A stretch of DNA of 39,315 nucleotides. It comes from an uncultured Lachnospiraceae bacterium (GTDB lineage: Bacteria; Bacillota; Clostridia; Lachnospirales; Lachnospiraceae). The translations under genes and the position numbers were made by a program. The notes under the pieces are model-generated. The model saw nothing but the letters and a program-made list of their open reading frames with translations, ran no database searches and was not told the origin of the DNA. Shown here piece after piece: positions 32,713 to 39,315 of this stretch. The DNA lies in contig CAUEYX010000028.1 of assembly GCA_959022495.1 (NCBI GenBank), forward strand, positions 1-39,315. The letters run 5' to 3'. Position 1 is the first letter of the stretch, and each line of letters starts with the position of its first letter.

Positions 32713-32964
32713 ATGTCTTTGAAAAAGCGGATGTTCCGCTCCAATATTACGATCCTGTTTACTGCGCTCCTAAGCCTGATGCTGATCATCGTGGCTGTGC
32801 TTGTGTTCTTCGAGGATTCTCTGGAAAATCAGCTGGATGTGTTCAGCGAGACACAGGTGGAGAGTCATGCGGACGAAGTTGTCCGGATCATCGAAGAAGG
32901 CAAAGCAGATACTGCCCAGACACTGAAAGAAAGCTACGGTGGCAGGATGGGAGCCGGAGGATGA
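32713..32964 (+). pseudogene. N-terminal stub of a sensor histidine kinase
   Basis: 83 codons beginning with a basic segment, one membrane helix (ITILFTALLSLMLIIVAVLV) and the start of an extracellular sensor domain (FEDSLENQLDVFSETQVESH); the stop comes before any kinase domain. This is typical of a kinase N-terminus, though with so short a piece it is not conclusive. Confidence 0.5.
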
Positions 32965-33028
32965 CGCAAGGAACCTGAAGCTTATCGAGACAGTATGGGG
33001 CGCGGGTTACCGGATGAACCGTGAATGA
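32957..33028 (+). pseudogene. C-terminal tail of an OmpR-type response regulator
   Basis: A 23-codon frame reads EDDARNLKLIETVWGAGYRM then NRE and stop. This is the unmistakable end of a winged-helix response regulator (VWGAGYR), without the rest of the gene. Confidence 0.7.
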
Positions 33029-33044
33029 AAGAGGGGGATGTAAA

Positions 33045-33986
33045 GTGTGGCTCATCTATGCTGCAGGGTCTGCATTTTTCGCAGGGGTGACGTCCATTCT
33101 TGCGAAATGCGGCATACGAAAGACAGATTCCAATGTGGCAACAGCAGTGCGTACGATTGTAGTGCTGTTGTTTTCGTGGGTCATGGTGTGGATCGTCGGA
33201 TCGGGTGATCAGATCACATCCATCAGCGGACGGACGCTGATGTTCCTGATCCTTTCTGGAGCAGCTACGGGTGCGTCCTGGCTGTGCTACTTCCATGCGC
33301 TCCAGATCGGGGATATCAACAAGGTCGTGCCGGTAGACAAATCCAGCACCGTGCTGACCATCCTTCTTGCCCTGATCTTCTTAGGAGAGGGCATCAGCCT
33401 GACGAAAGCCACGGCAACCGCAGTCATTGCCGTGGGGATTTTCCTCATGATCGAGAGGAAGGAACCTTCTGAAAGGGATGAGGACTGCGGGGATGCGCGT
33501 CAGCAGACCGGCGACGCTAGTGATAGCGCTGAGGCACCTTGCAAAAAGCGGATCAACTGGAAGAAGTCAGCGTGGCTGGTTTACGCCGCAGGCTCGGCGT
33601 TCTTTGCCAGTCTGACCGCGATCCTCGGAAAAGTGGGAATCAGCGGCGTGGAATCGAACCTGGGAACTGCCATCCGCACCTGGGTGGTGCTTGTCATGGC
33701 GTGGGTCATGGTGTTCGTGACCGGAAAGCAGCGGGAAGTCCGGCGCATTGATAAAAAAGAACTGAGATTTATCTGCCTCTCAGGGATCGCCACGGGCGCG
33801 TCCTGGATCTGCTATTACCGGGCGCTTCAGGAAGGACCCGCAAGCGTGGTGGCGCCGATCGATAAGCTGAGTGTGATCGTCACGGTTGTATTTTCTTACT
33901 TTGTATTCGGAGAGAAGCTGAGTAAAAAAGCAATGGCAGGGCTTGCGTTTCTGACGGCCGGGACTGTGGCGATGGCGGTGCTGTAG
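33045..33986 (+). CDS. EamA-family (DMT) transporter
   Basis: A 313-residue transporter of two EamA repeats, each beginning almost identically (WLIYAAGSAFFAG and WLVYAAGSAFFAS), with about ten helices and a charged linker (about residues 140-180). GTG 33045 is taken as start because GAGGGGG lies 7 nt upstream and the first repeat then begins at once. The GTG at 33021 sits in the regulator remnant. Substrate unknown (metabolite exporter superfamily). Confidence 0.9.
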   Translation: MWLIYAAGSAFFAGVTSILAKCGIRKTDSNVATAVRTIVVLLFSWVMVWIVGSGDQITSISGRTLMFLILSGAATGASWLCYFHALQIGDINKVVPVDKSSTVLTILLALIFLGEGISLTKATATAVIAVGIFLMIERKEPSERDEDCGDARQQTGDASDSAEAPCKKRINWKKSAWLVYAAGSAFFASLTAILGKVGISGVESNLGTAIRTWVVLVMAWVMVFVTGKQREVRRIDKKELRFICLSGIATGASWICYYRALQEGPASVVAPIDKLSVIVTVVFSYFVFGEKLSKKAMAGLAFLTAGTVAMAVL

Positions 33987-34121
33987 TGGCGTTGTTGGCA
34001 TTTGTACCAAGAAGGAGAGATCCACACTAGAAGAAATAAATTTTGGTAACTTTACAATAGTATCACTATGCAGATTGTGATAAAATCTTATTGGAAAATA
34101 AGGCATCAGGAGGAACGGGTT

Positions 34122-34778
34122 TTGTATTTTATCTACGGCAGTAAAGAAGTGGACTATCTGAAAAGTAAGGACAAAGTGTTAGGAAAACTCATCGATCAGA
34201 TCGGTCATATCGAGAGGGAGACCGATACGGATCTGTTCTCCTCCGTAGTACATCATATCATCGGACAACAGATTTCCACAAAGGCACAGACAACGATCTG
34301 GAACCGGATGCGGGAAAAGTATGGCGAGGTAAACGCGGAAACGATTTCCGCCGCAGACCCGGACGAGCTCCAGTCTCTGGGGATGACATTCCGCAAAGTG
34401 GAATACATCAGGGACTTTGCCGTAAAAGTACACAGCGGAGAATTTGATCTGGAAGAAATCTCCGAAATGTCCGACGAAGACGCCATCAAGGCGTTGGCCT
34501 CTTTAAAAGGAATCGGCGTATGGACGGCGGAGATGATCCTGTTACTCTGTCTTCAGCGCCCGGATATTTTCAGTTATGACGATCTGGCAATCCAGCGGGG
34601 GCTGCGGATGGTGTACCACCACAGGAAGATCGACCGGAAGTTGTTCGAGAAATACCGCAGACGGTTCAGCCCGTACTGCAGTGTGGCGAGCTTGTATCTC
34701 TGGGCAGTGGCAGGCGGGGCAGTACCGGGGATGAAGGACTATGCGCCCCAGAGCAAAACCGTCAGAAAGAAAAAATGA
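34122..34778 (+). CDS. HhH-GPD DNA-3-methyladenine glycosylase (AlkA-like)
   Basis: A 218-residue base-excision repair glycosylase. The helix-hairpin-helix LKGIGVWTAEMILL (about residue 127) is followed by the catalytic Asp in SYDDLAIQRGL (about 151); IIGQQIS near 47 is also typical of the AlkA family. TTG 34122 is preferred because AGGAGG stands 8 nt upstream; the ATG at 34068 lacks a site. It removes alkylated bases. Ogt, another alkylation-repair gene, is two genes downstream, suggesting a repair operon. Confidence 0.88.
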   Translation: MYFIYGSKEVDYLKSKDKVLGKLIDQIGHIERETDTDLFSSVVHHIIGQQISTKAQTTIWNRMREKYGEVNAETISAADPDELQSLGMTFRKVEYIRDFAVKVHSGEFDLEEISEMSDEDAIKALASLKGIGVWTAEMILLLCLQRPDIFSYDDLAIQRGLRMVYHHRKIDRKLFEKYRRRFSPYCSVASLYLWAVAGGAVPGMKDYAPQSKTVRKKK

Positions 34779-34797
34779 AATAGCAGAGTGTAATGGG

Positions 34798-35712
34798 ATG
34801 GAAAAGAAATCAATATTTCAACGGATGTTCATGTCTTTACCGGAGCTGGCAGTATATTACATGGAACAGAGAAAAGAGCGATTTAACGCAGGGGAAAGAC
34901 TAAAGCGCATACAGTTCAGAGAAGCATTATATCCTGTATTTATTGAGCTTTTAAAGGTGGACAGGATGTTCCGCAGGCAAAAGATTTATGTAAGAGGCAG
35001 TCAAAAGAAATATAAAGGGCCGGTGATCTATGCCTGTACTCATATCGGCGAAAATGATGTGGAAAATATCTATGAGGCAATCTTACGGGGATGCTGGTGG
35101 TTTGTCGGCGATCCGTGTGTTTTGTATAAGAGTATTTCCGGGCTTTGGCTGTATCTGAACGGCTGTATCCTGCTGGAAACCGGTGATAAAGAGGATCGCC
35201 GTATCGCGTATCTGAGGTCAGTGGAGCTTCTGAAAGGCGGAGGATCATTGATGATCTTCCCGGAAGGGGCGCGCAATGGAACGGAAAACCTGCCTGTCAT
35301 GGGATTGTTTCCGGGGACAGCGAGAATGGCGATGGAAACCAATACGAAAATTGTCCCTGTTGCCATTGAGCAGTATGACCGACGCTTTGTGATCAATTTC
35401 GGAAAGGAACTTTCCCCCGGGAATTATCAGGATGCTGCCGGGCTGACACAGCATCTCAGAGATGCTTTGGCTTCTTTAAAGTGGGAAATCTGGGAGCAGG
35501 AAGGCGTGCAGCGAAGAAACAGTCTGCCGGCAGATTACGGAAAGTTGTTCAAGGAAGAATTTGAAAGACGTATCGTGCCTTACGATACGCCGGAAACCGT
35601 AGAGAAAACACGTTACCACAGCAAGGCTGAGATCGAACAGAAAGAGGCGTTCGCTCATTTGGATCAATTGATCCCCTGTAAGAACAATCTCTTTCTCTTT
35701 CAAAAGCCATAG
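34798..35712 (+). CDS. lysophospholipid acyltransferase-like protein (PlsC fold)
   Basis: A 304-residue acyltransferase. HX4D motif THIGEND (about residue 82), a GDPCVLYK-type acceptor site, and FPEGARNGTEN (about 158) mark the PlsC/LPLAT family. The start at ATG 34798 has a weak ribosome site. It has no long hydrophobic helix, so membrane association would be peripheral. It lies between two alkylation-repair genes, 19 nt after the glycosylase and 15 nt before ogt, which is an odd partner. Confidence 0.85.
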   Translation: MEKKSIFQRMFMSLPELAVYYMEQRKERFNAGERLKRIQFREALYPVFIELLKVDRMFRRQKIYVRGSQKKYKGPVIYACTHIGENDVENIYEAILRGCWWFVGDPCVLYKSISGLWLYLNGCILLETGDKEDRRIAYLRSVELLKGGGSLMIFPEGARNGTENLPVMGLFPGTARMAMETNTKIVPVAIEQYDRRFVINFGKELSPGNYQDAAGLTQHLRDALASLKWEIWEQEGVQRRNSLPADYGKLFKEEFERRIVPYDTPETVEKTRYHSKAEIEQKEAFAHLDQLIPCKNNLFLFQKP

Positions 35713-35727
35713 AGAAGGAGGTATCCT

Positions 35728-36261
35728 ATGCAGTACATCAGTCATTATCAGTCACCCCTCGGCGGCATCCTGTTAGCGGCGGACGAGATCGGTCTGACCG
35801 GATTGTGGTTCGAGGGGCAGAAGTATTTCGCCCTTTATCTGGACAAAGAGCATGAAGAAAAAGAAATACCTGTATTTGAGACAGTGAAGAAGTGGCTGGA
35901 CATTTATTTTGCGGGAAATGAACCGGACTTTCAGGTGCCGCTTCATTTTACAGGAACGGACTTCCAGAATGAAGTGTGGGAGATCCTCTATTCCATTCCT
36001 TACGGAAAGACGATGACTTACGGGGAGATCGCGAAGCAGATCGCGGAAAAGAGAGGTCTGAAGCGTATGTCCGCTCAGGCGGTGGGCGGCGCGGTCTCAC
36101 ACAACGAGATTTCCATCATCGTGCCCTGCCACCGGGTCGTGGGAACCAACGGCAGCCTCACAGGCTATGCGGGCGGGATTGAGAAGAAAGTGGCGCTTCT
36201 CAAGCTGGAGAAGGCAGACATGGAGGGATTCTTTGTCCCGAAGAAAGGAACCGCATTGTGA
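35728..36261 (+). CDS. ogt: methylated-DNA--protein-cysteine methyltransferase
   Basis: A 177-residue suicide alkyltransferase. The active-site IVPCHRVVGTNGSLTGYAGG is complete (Cys about residue 132), with the winged-helix FQNEVWEILYSIPYGKTMTYGEIA before it. The protein accepts methyl groups from O6-methylguanine. AGAAGGAGG precedes the ATG. Probably one transcript with the glycosylase. Confidence 0.95.
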   Translation: MQYISHYQSPLGGILLAADEIGLTGLWFEGQKYFALYLDKEHEEKEIPVFETVKKWLDIYFAGNEPDFQVPLHFTGTDFQNEVWEILYSIPYGKTMTYGEIAKQIAEKRGLKRMSAQAVGGAVSHNEISIIVPCHRVVGTNGSLTGYAGGIEKKVALLKLEKADMEGFFVPKKGTAL

Positions 36262-36327
36262 ATCCCTCCATATCAACTTGTCTCATTTACCGATTGCTGC
36301 GTTGTCTTCAATCACCGCAGCCACCGC

Positions 36328-36870
36328 TTATTCCGGTTTAATGATATATGCGGAGACGATTTCACCATAGTACGCGATATGATAATCTCTGTTAGCCATA
36401 GGGAAGGAACTGTCCACATCCTGGGGATAGAATTGCTTTTTCAATTCATCAGGGACTGCATCTTTATCCTGAAGCTGCTTGTAGAGAAGGCGGCACTCCA
36501 GTGTCAGCGGAAATTCCTGTATGCCGGGGACTGAGATGATCTCCGGCTTTTCTAAATGGAGCCTCAGCTCCGCTATTTTATCTATGATTCTGCCGGATTT
36601 CGAGCCGGCGATGCCGAGTATCTTCTTATTGTAATCACCCAGCGGGATATTCACGGTAAATTCCGGATTCTTGTCGAGGAGGGAGCGCGAAAAACGGTTC
36701 TCCCTTACAAATGCCGTGAAAATAGGTGTGGACCATTCGATCCCTAAGACACCCCATCCGATGGTCATTGTATTTACCTTTTCATCCGCTTTTGTCGTAA
36801 GCAAAATACCTGTTTTCATTGCCTTCAGGATTTCCGGGGCATAGTCAAATACATCAATTTTTTCTTTCAT
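36328..36870 (-). CDS. flavin reductase-like FMN-binding protein
   Basis: A 180-residue split-barrel flavoprotein: NTMTIGWGVLGIEWSTPIFTAFVRENRFS near residues 33-61 (described as one FMN-binding segment, split here into motif NTMTIGWG and VRENRFS) and EFTVNIP match the flavin reductase/NimA-like family of clostridia. ATG 36870 has GGGAGG upstream. It stands alone under a strong promoter; electron acceptor unknown. Confidence 0.85.
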   Translation of the reverse strand: MKEKIDVFDYAPEILKAMKTGILLTTKADEKVNTMTIGWGVLGIEWSTPIFTAFVRENRFSRSLLDKNPEFTVNIPLGDYNKKILGIAGSKSGRIIDKIAELRLHLEKPEIISVPGIQEFPLTLECRLLYKQLQDKDAVPDELKKQFYPQDVDSSFPMANRDYHIAYYGEIVSAYIIKPE

Positions 36871-36942
36871 AGTCAGTGATCCTCCCTGTTTTGTTTTAGC
36901 GGCAGCGTGCATATTGTCCCTGTACACGGGCGCTATGTCTGT

Positions 36943-36971
36943 ATTATAATTTTTACAGATTATTTCTGCAA
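36943..36971 (-). promoter_or_regulatory. promoter of the flavin reductase gene
   Basis: On the minus strand TTGCAG, 17-bp spacer, perfect TATAAT. Confidence 0.75.
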
Positions 36972-37133
36972 GAACTTACAAAAAAGAGGTATTGTCTAAA
37001 ATGGGCATACACTTCTGCCGGTCATACAGGTAATCTGCCGGTGGGGCATGAACAGTTGGGCGAAAATGAAGAAACACAAGAAAGAAAAGGAAAGTGAGGA
37101 TTTCAGAGATGCTTCGACGGATCAGATATCATT

Positions 37134-37382
37134 TTGCAGACCTGCAATATCAAAGATACGCTCCATGCGTACCAGCTGGCGAAGCGCTGTAATGAGAAAC
37201 GCGTAATGGCGGAAGCAGTAAAATGGGGTGAAAGAGGAGCGAGGCTGAATTCGATCTCGCCGGGCATCATCGTAACCCCGCTCGCCATTGACGAGTTTAA
37301 CGGTCCGCGGGGCGACAGCATCCTATTATTACGGTCCATTAAAGCCGGAAAAAGGATGAAAAGAGATTGGATACAAATTTAG
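37134..37382 (+). pseudogene. short-chain dehydrogenase/reductase relic
   Basis: The middle of the frame reads AYQLAKRCNEKRVMAEAVKW, GERGARLNSISPGIIVTPL and DEFNGPRGD: the catalytic YxxxK helix and following strand of a short-chain dehydrogenase. The Rossmann N-terminus is absent and the C-terminus turns into unrelated sequence after PRGD. The gap on its left (36971-37133) shows no gene. Confidence 0.75.
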
Positions 37383-37385
37383 AGG

Positions 37386-37424
37386 CAGGGAATCCGTGAT
37401 GGAAAAGCCACACCGGATTCCCTG
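37386..37424 (+). terminator. terminator after the SDR relic
   Basis: 11-bp perfect stem CAGGGAATCCG/CGGATTCCCTG, 17-nt loop, followed by TCATTTTCC. Confidence 0.65.
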
Positions 37425-37454
37425 TCATTTTCCTGACACAGTTTAATCTGCCGC

Positions 37455-37479
37455 ATGATATAACTTTTAGCTATATCAT
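37455..37479. promoter_or_regulatory. palindromic operator candidate
   Basis: ATGATATA and TATATCAT, perfect 8-bp arms 9 bp apart, just upstream of the alcohol dehydrogenase -35 box. Confidence 0.45.
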
Positions 37480-37497
37480 TTCATTGATAATAAGTAT

Positions 37498-37526
37498 TTG
37501 TCATTCAAACGCATGAGGGCTATACT
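37498..37526 (+). promoter_or_regulatory. promoter of the alcohol dehydrogenase
   Basis: TTGTCA, 17-bp spacer, TATACT; each hexamer matches five of six. Confidence 0.75.
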
Positions 37527-37579
37527 GGAAAAGCAGATAGAAATTCTATTGAAAAGTTTTTAGTCAGGAGGAGAAGATC

Positions 37580-38746
37580 ATGTTTGGAAATTTTAGTTAC
37601 TGCAATCCGACGCGGTTATATTTCGGCGAGGACGCCATGGGCAATCTGAAACAGGAGCTTGAGAAATACGGGGAAAATGTCCTGCTGTGCTATGGCGGCG
37701 GTTCCATAAAAAAGAACGGTATCTACGATCAGGTGATGCGTACTTTAGAAGAATGTGGGAAACAGGTCATGGAAGATCCGGGCGTCATGCCCAATCCGAC
37801 GATAGAAAAATTAAGAGAAGGCGTACAGCGCGCGATAGCATGCAGCGCAGACCTGATCCTTGCCGTGGGCGGCGGTTCTGTCTGTGATTATGCAAAGGCT
37901 GTTTCCGTATCCGTCAACTGTGAGGAAGATCCGTGGGATAAATACTATCTTCGTTTTGAAGAGCCTGACTGCGAGATCGTTCCGGTTGGATGTGTGCTCA
38001 CTATGGTGGGAACCGGATCTGAGATGAATGGAGGCGCGGTCATTACCAACCATGAGCAGAAATTAAAGATCGGTCATGTCTTCGGAACAGAGGTATTCCC
38101 GAAGTTTTCGATCCTGAATCCGAAATTTACATTTACATTGCCGAAATATCAGATGGTGTCGGGAATCTACGATATCTTTAACCATATCTGCGAGCAGTAT
38201 TTTTCCGGTGAGGACGACAACACCAGCGACTACATTGCAGAAGGACTGATGCGGTCTGTCATACATTCCAGCAGGATCGCTGTCGAGAACCCGACTGATT
38301 ATGAGGCAAGAAGCAATATCATGTGGACTGCCACCTGGGCGCTGAACACGCTGATCGCACAGGGAAAGAGCACGGACTGGATGGTGCATATGCTGGGGCA
38401 GGCAGTGGGAGCGAACACGGACGCCACTCATGGCATGACGCTTGCGGCAGTCTCTCTGCCTTACTACAGGCATATCCTGCCGGATGGCCTTGCGAAGTTC
38501 CGCCGCTTCGCGGAAAATGTCTGGAATATAAGTGAAGCGGGAAAAACAGACCGGGAGATCGCTGAGGAAGGGCTTCAGGCGATGGAAAGCTGGATGAAAG
38601 AACTGGGGCTTGTGATGAATATCCGCGAGCTGGGAGCAGACGAGGACATGATCGGGCGCCTTGTCGATTCCACACTGATCATGGAGGGAGGCTACCGGAT
38701 ATTGACAAAAGAAGAGATCGCGGAGATCTTTAGAGAAAGCCTGTAG
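37580..38746 (+). CDS. iron-containing alcohol dehydrogenase (butanol-dehydrogenase type)
   Basis: A 388-residue group III dehydrogenase. NAD(P) motif LAVGGGSVCDYAKAV near residue 94; metal ligands Asp and His in GIYDIFNHICEQYF (about 196-200) and two His in DWMVHMLGQAVGANTDATHG (about 265-283). Most similar in pattern to BdhA/YqhD NADPH-dependent aldehyde reductases. AGGAGG precedes the ATG. It reduces aldehydes to alcohols in fermentation or detoxification. Ended by a strong hairpin. Confidence 0.93.
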   Translation: MFGNFSYCNPTRLYFGEDAMGNLKQELEKYGENVLLCYGGGSIKKNGIYDQVMRTLEECGKQVMEDPGVMPNPTIEKLREGVQRAIACSADLILAVGGGSVCDYAKAVSVSVNCEEDPWDKYYLRFEEPDCEIVPVGCVLTMVGTGSEMNGGAVITNHEQKLKIGHVFGTEVFPKFSILNPKFTFTLPKYQMVSGIYDIFNHICEQYFSGEDDNTSDYIAEGLMRSVIHSSRIAVENPTDYEARSNIMWTATWALNTLIAQGKSTDWMVHMLGQAVGANTDATHGMTLAAVSLPYYRHILPDGLAKFRRFAENVWNISEAGKTDREIAEEGLQAMESWMKELGLVMNIRELGADEDMIGRLVDSTLIMEGGYRILTKEEIAEIFRESL

Positions 38747-38768
38747 ATCCGAAGAAAGTCTGCACGAT

Positions 38769-38799
38769 GGGGATCAGCAGCTTACAGCTGCTGATCCCC
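38769..38799 (+). terminator. long perfect hairpin after the alcohol dehydrogenase
   Basis: 14-bp perfect stem GGGGATCAGCAGCT/AGCTGCTGATCCCC with TAC loop, followed only by TTGCTGT; likely a terminator despite the weak T-run. Confidence 0.65.
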
Positions 38800-38869
38800 T
38801 TGCTGTAAAGCTGATAAATCAGGGGAAACACCGAAAAAATATCATGATCCGATAGATGTAAATTGGGGG

Positions 38870-39022
38870 TTATCTGCTCTTAAAATAGCGGTAGAAAGTC
38901 GCCCTGCTGATTTTGGATTTCTCTGCAATTTCACGAACAGTAATCTTGTTGATATCTTTTTCCAGATACAACCGGATGAACACATCCACAAAGTTCTGCC
39001 TTGTTTTATCGGTTACCTCATC
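38870..39022 (-). pseudogene. N-terminal fragment of a TetR-family regulator
   Basis: On the minus strand: TDKTRQNFVDVFIRLYLEKD then INKITVREIAEKSKISRATF and YRYFKSR-stop. This is an intact TetR helix-turn-helix, but it has no start codon and ends right after the recognition helix. Confidence 0.7.
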
Positions 39023-39052
39023 TTACCCACCGTGGACTTCTGATTCAAAGAG

Positions 39053-39160
39053 ATGATGAGAAATCCTAAGGTCAGGAAAGGACTTATTGCCGCTGTATTA
39101 GGAAGAGATCCGGGAACGATCCTTAGGATAACACTGATCCCGACGGAACTATATAAGTAA
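39053..39160 (+). pseudogene. Rpn/PD-(D/E)XK nuclease-family transposase relic
   Basis: A short frame with MRNPKVRKGLIAAVLGRDPG and LIPTEL resembles the beginning of the Rpn-type recombination-promoting nucleases common in Lachnospiraceae (KNPKVRKGFIAALL ... LLPTEL, from memory). It stops after 35 codons, so the nuclease domain is lost. Confidence 0.55.
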
Positions 39161-39195
39161 GCTCTATACAGGTCAGATCAAAACGGGAGAATCGT

Positions 39196-39241
39196 ATGAG
39201 CGAGAAATACAATGACAGAGAAATAAACGAATGATATATAT
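39196..39241 (+). repeat. promoter-bearing repeat, copy 2
   Basis: Near-identical to 7758-7803. ATGACA, a 17-bp spacer and TATATA form a promoter reading out of the window. Nothing codable is seen in the remaining bases to 39315. Confidence 0.6.
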
Positions 39242-39315
39242 AGAGGGAAATCAGGATGACAAATCGTTAAGGAAAGAATCGAAGAAGGTGTAGGTGAAAG
39301 GGCATCTTCGGGTTT

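Overview
The window looks like a chromosomal segment of an anaerobic Firmicute, most likely a gut Lachnospiraceae-type clostridium. This is inferred from near-universal AGGAGG-type ribosome binding sites with ATG/GTG/TTG starts, moderate GC, a YjiM/YjiL double-cubane-cluster pair, FadR-type GntR and GntP families, clostridial iron alcohol dehydrogenase, and a PD-(D/E)XK transposase relic. The species cannot be fixed from sequence alone. No rRNA, tRNA or CRISPR array was seen.

Left part (1-7600): remains of an integrative conjugative element of the Tn1549-like kind. It holds an agr/LytTR-type two-component system (3804-4523 and 2524-3807) preceded by a small overlapping leader ORF, and an ABC exporter operon (small membrane protein, ATPase, permease, zinc-ribbon protein). 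An XRE regulator follows, then about 330 bp packed with perfect hairpins, then the C-terminal part of a conjugative relaxase. The relaxase piece is fused in frame to the first ~21 codons of a macrodomain (protein-ADP-ribose hydrolase) gene, which is translationally coupled to a SirTM-type sirtuin and a double-HTH regulator. A transfer element and a reversible ADP-ribosylation operon have therefore been welded together by a deletion or recombination.

7600-10900: a GNAT acetyltransferase, a ~175-nt region that folds into a long structured RNA (8340-8514), and an arsenic/metal locus. The locus has arsR with an ideal promoter and ArsR operators in front of both arsR and an ArsP-type permease, followed by a decayed arsC. 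A TetR regulator and glgB are divergent. mazG, an MNT/HEPN toxin-antitoxin pair and a nitroreductase follow.

15100-22500: a sugar-acid catabolic cluster. It comprises a FadR-type GntR regulator, Gfo/Idh/MocA dehydrogenase, TIM-barrel isomerase/epimerase, GntP permease, a membrane TPR-like protein and an IlvD/Edd dehydratase, with a shared TCTGATG motif around the promoters. Convergent to it lies yjiM-yjiL. An SRPBCC-like protein and an Fe/Mn superoxide dismutase come next.

26200-33000: an OmpR-type two-component system and a MacAB-like efflux operon. Both transcription units carry an 11-bp-spaced direct repeat TTCAC(G/A) upstream, which suggests one regulon. Directly behind lies a graveyard: an aryl-sulfate sulfotransferase pseudogene, a histidine-kinase N-terminal stub and a response-regulator C-terminal tail.

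33000-39315: EamA transporter, a DNA-alkylation-repair group (HhH glycosylase, acyltransferase, Ogt), a flavin reductase, an SDR relic, an iron-dependent alcohol dehydrogenase, and TetR and transposase relics. A promoter-bearing ~46-bp repeat at 39196-39241 has a sister copy at 7758-7803.
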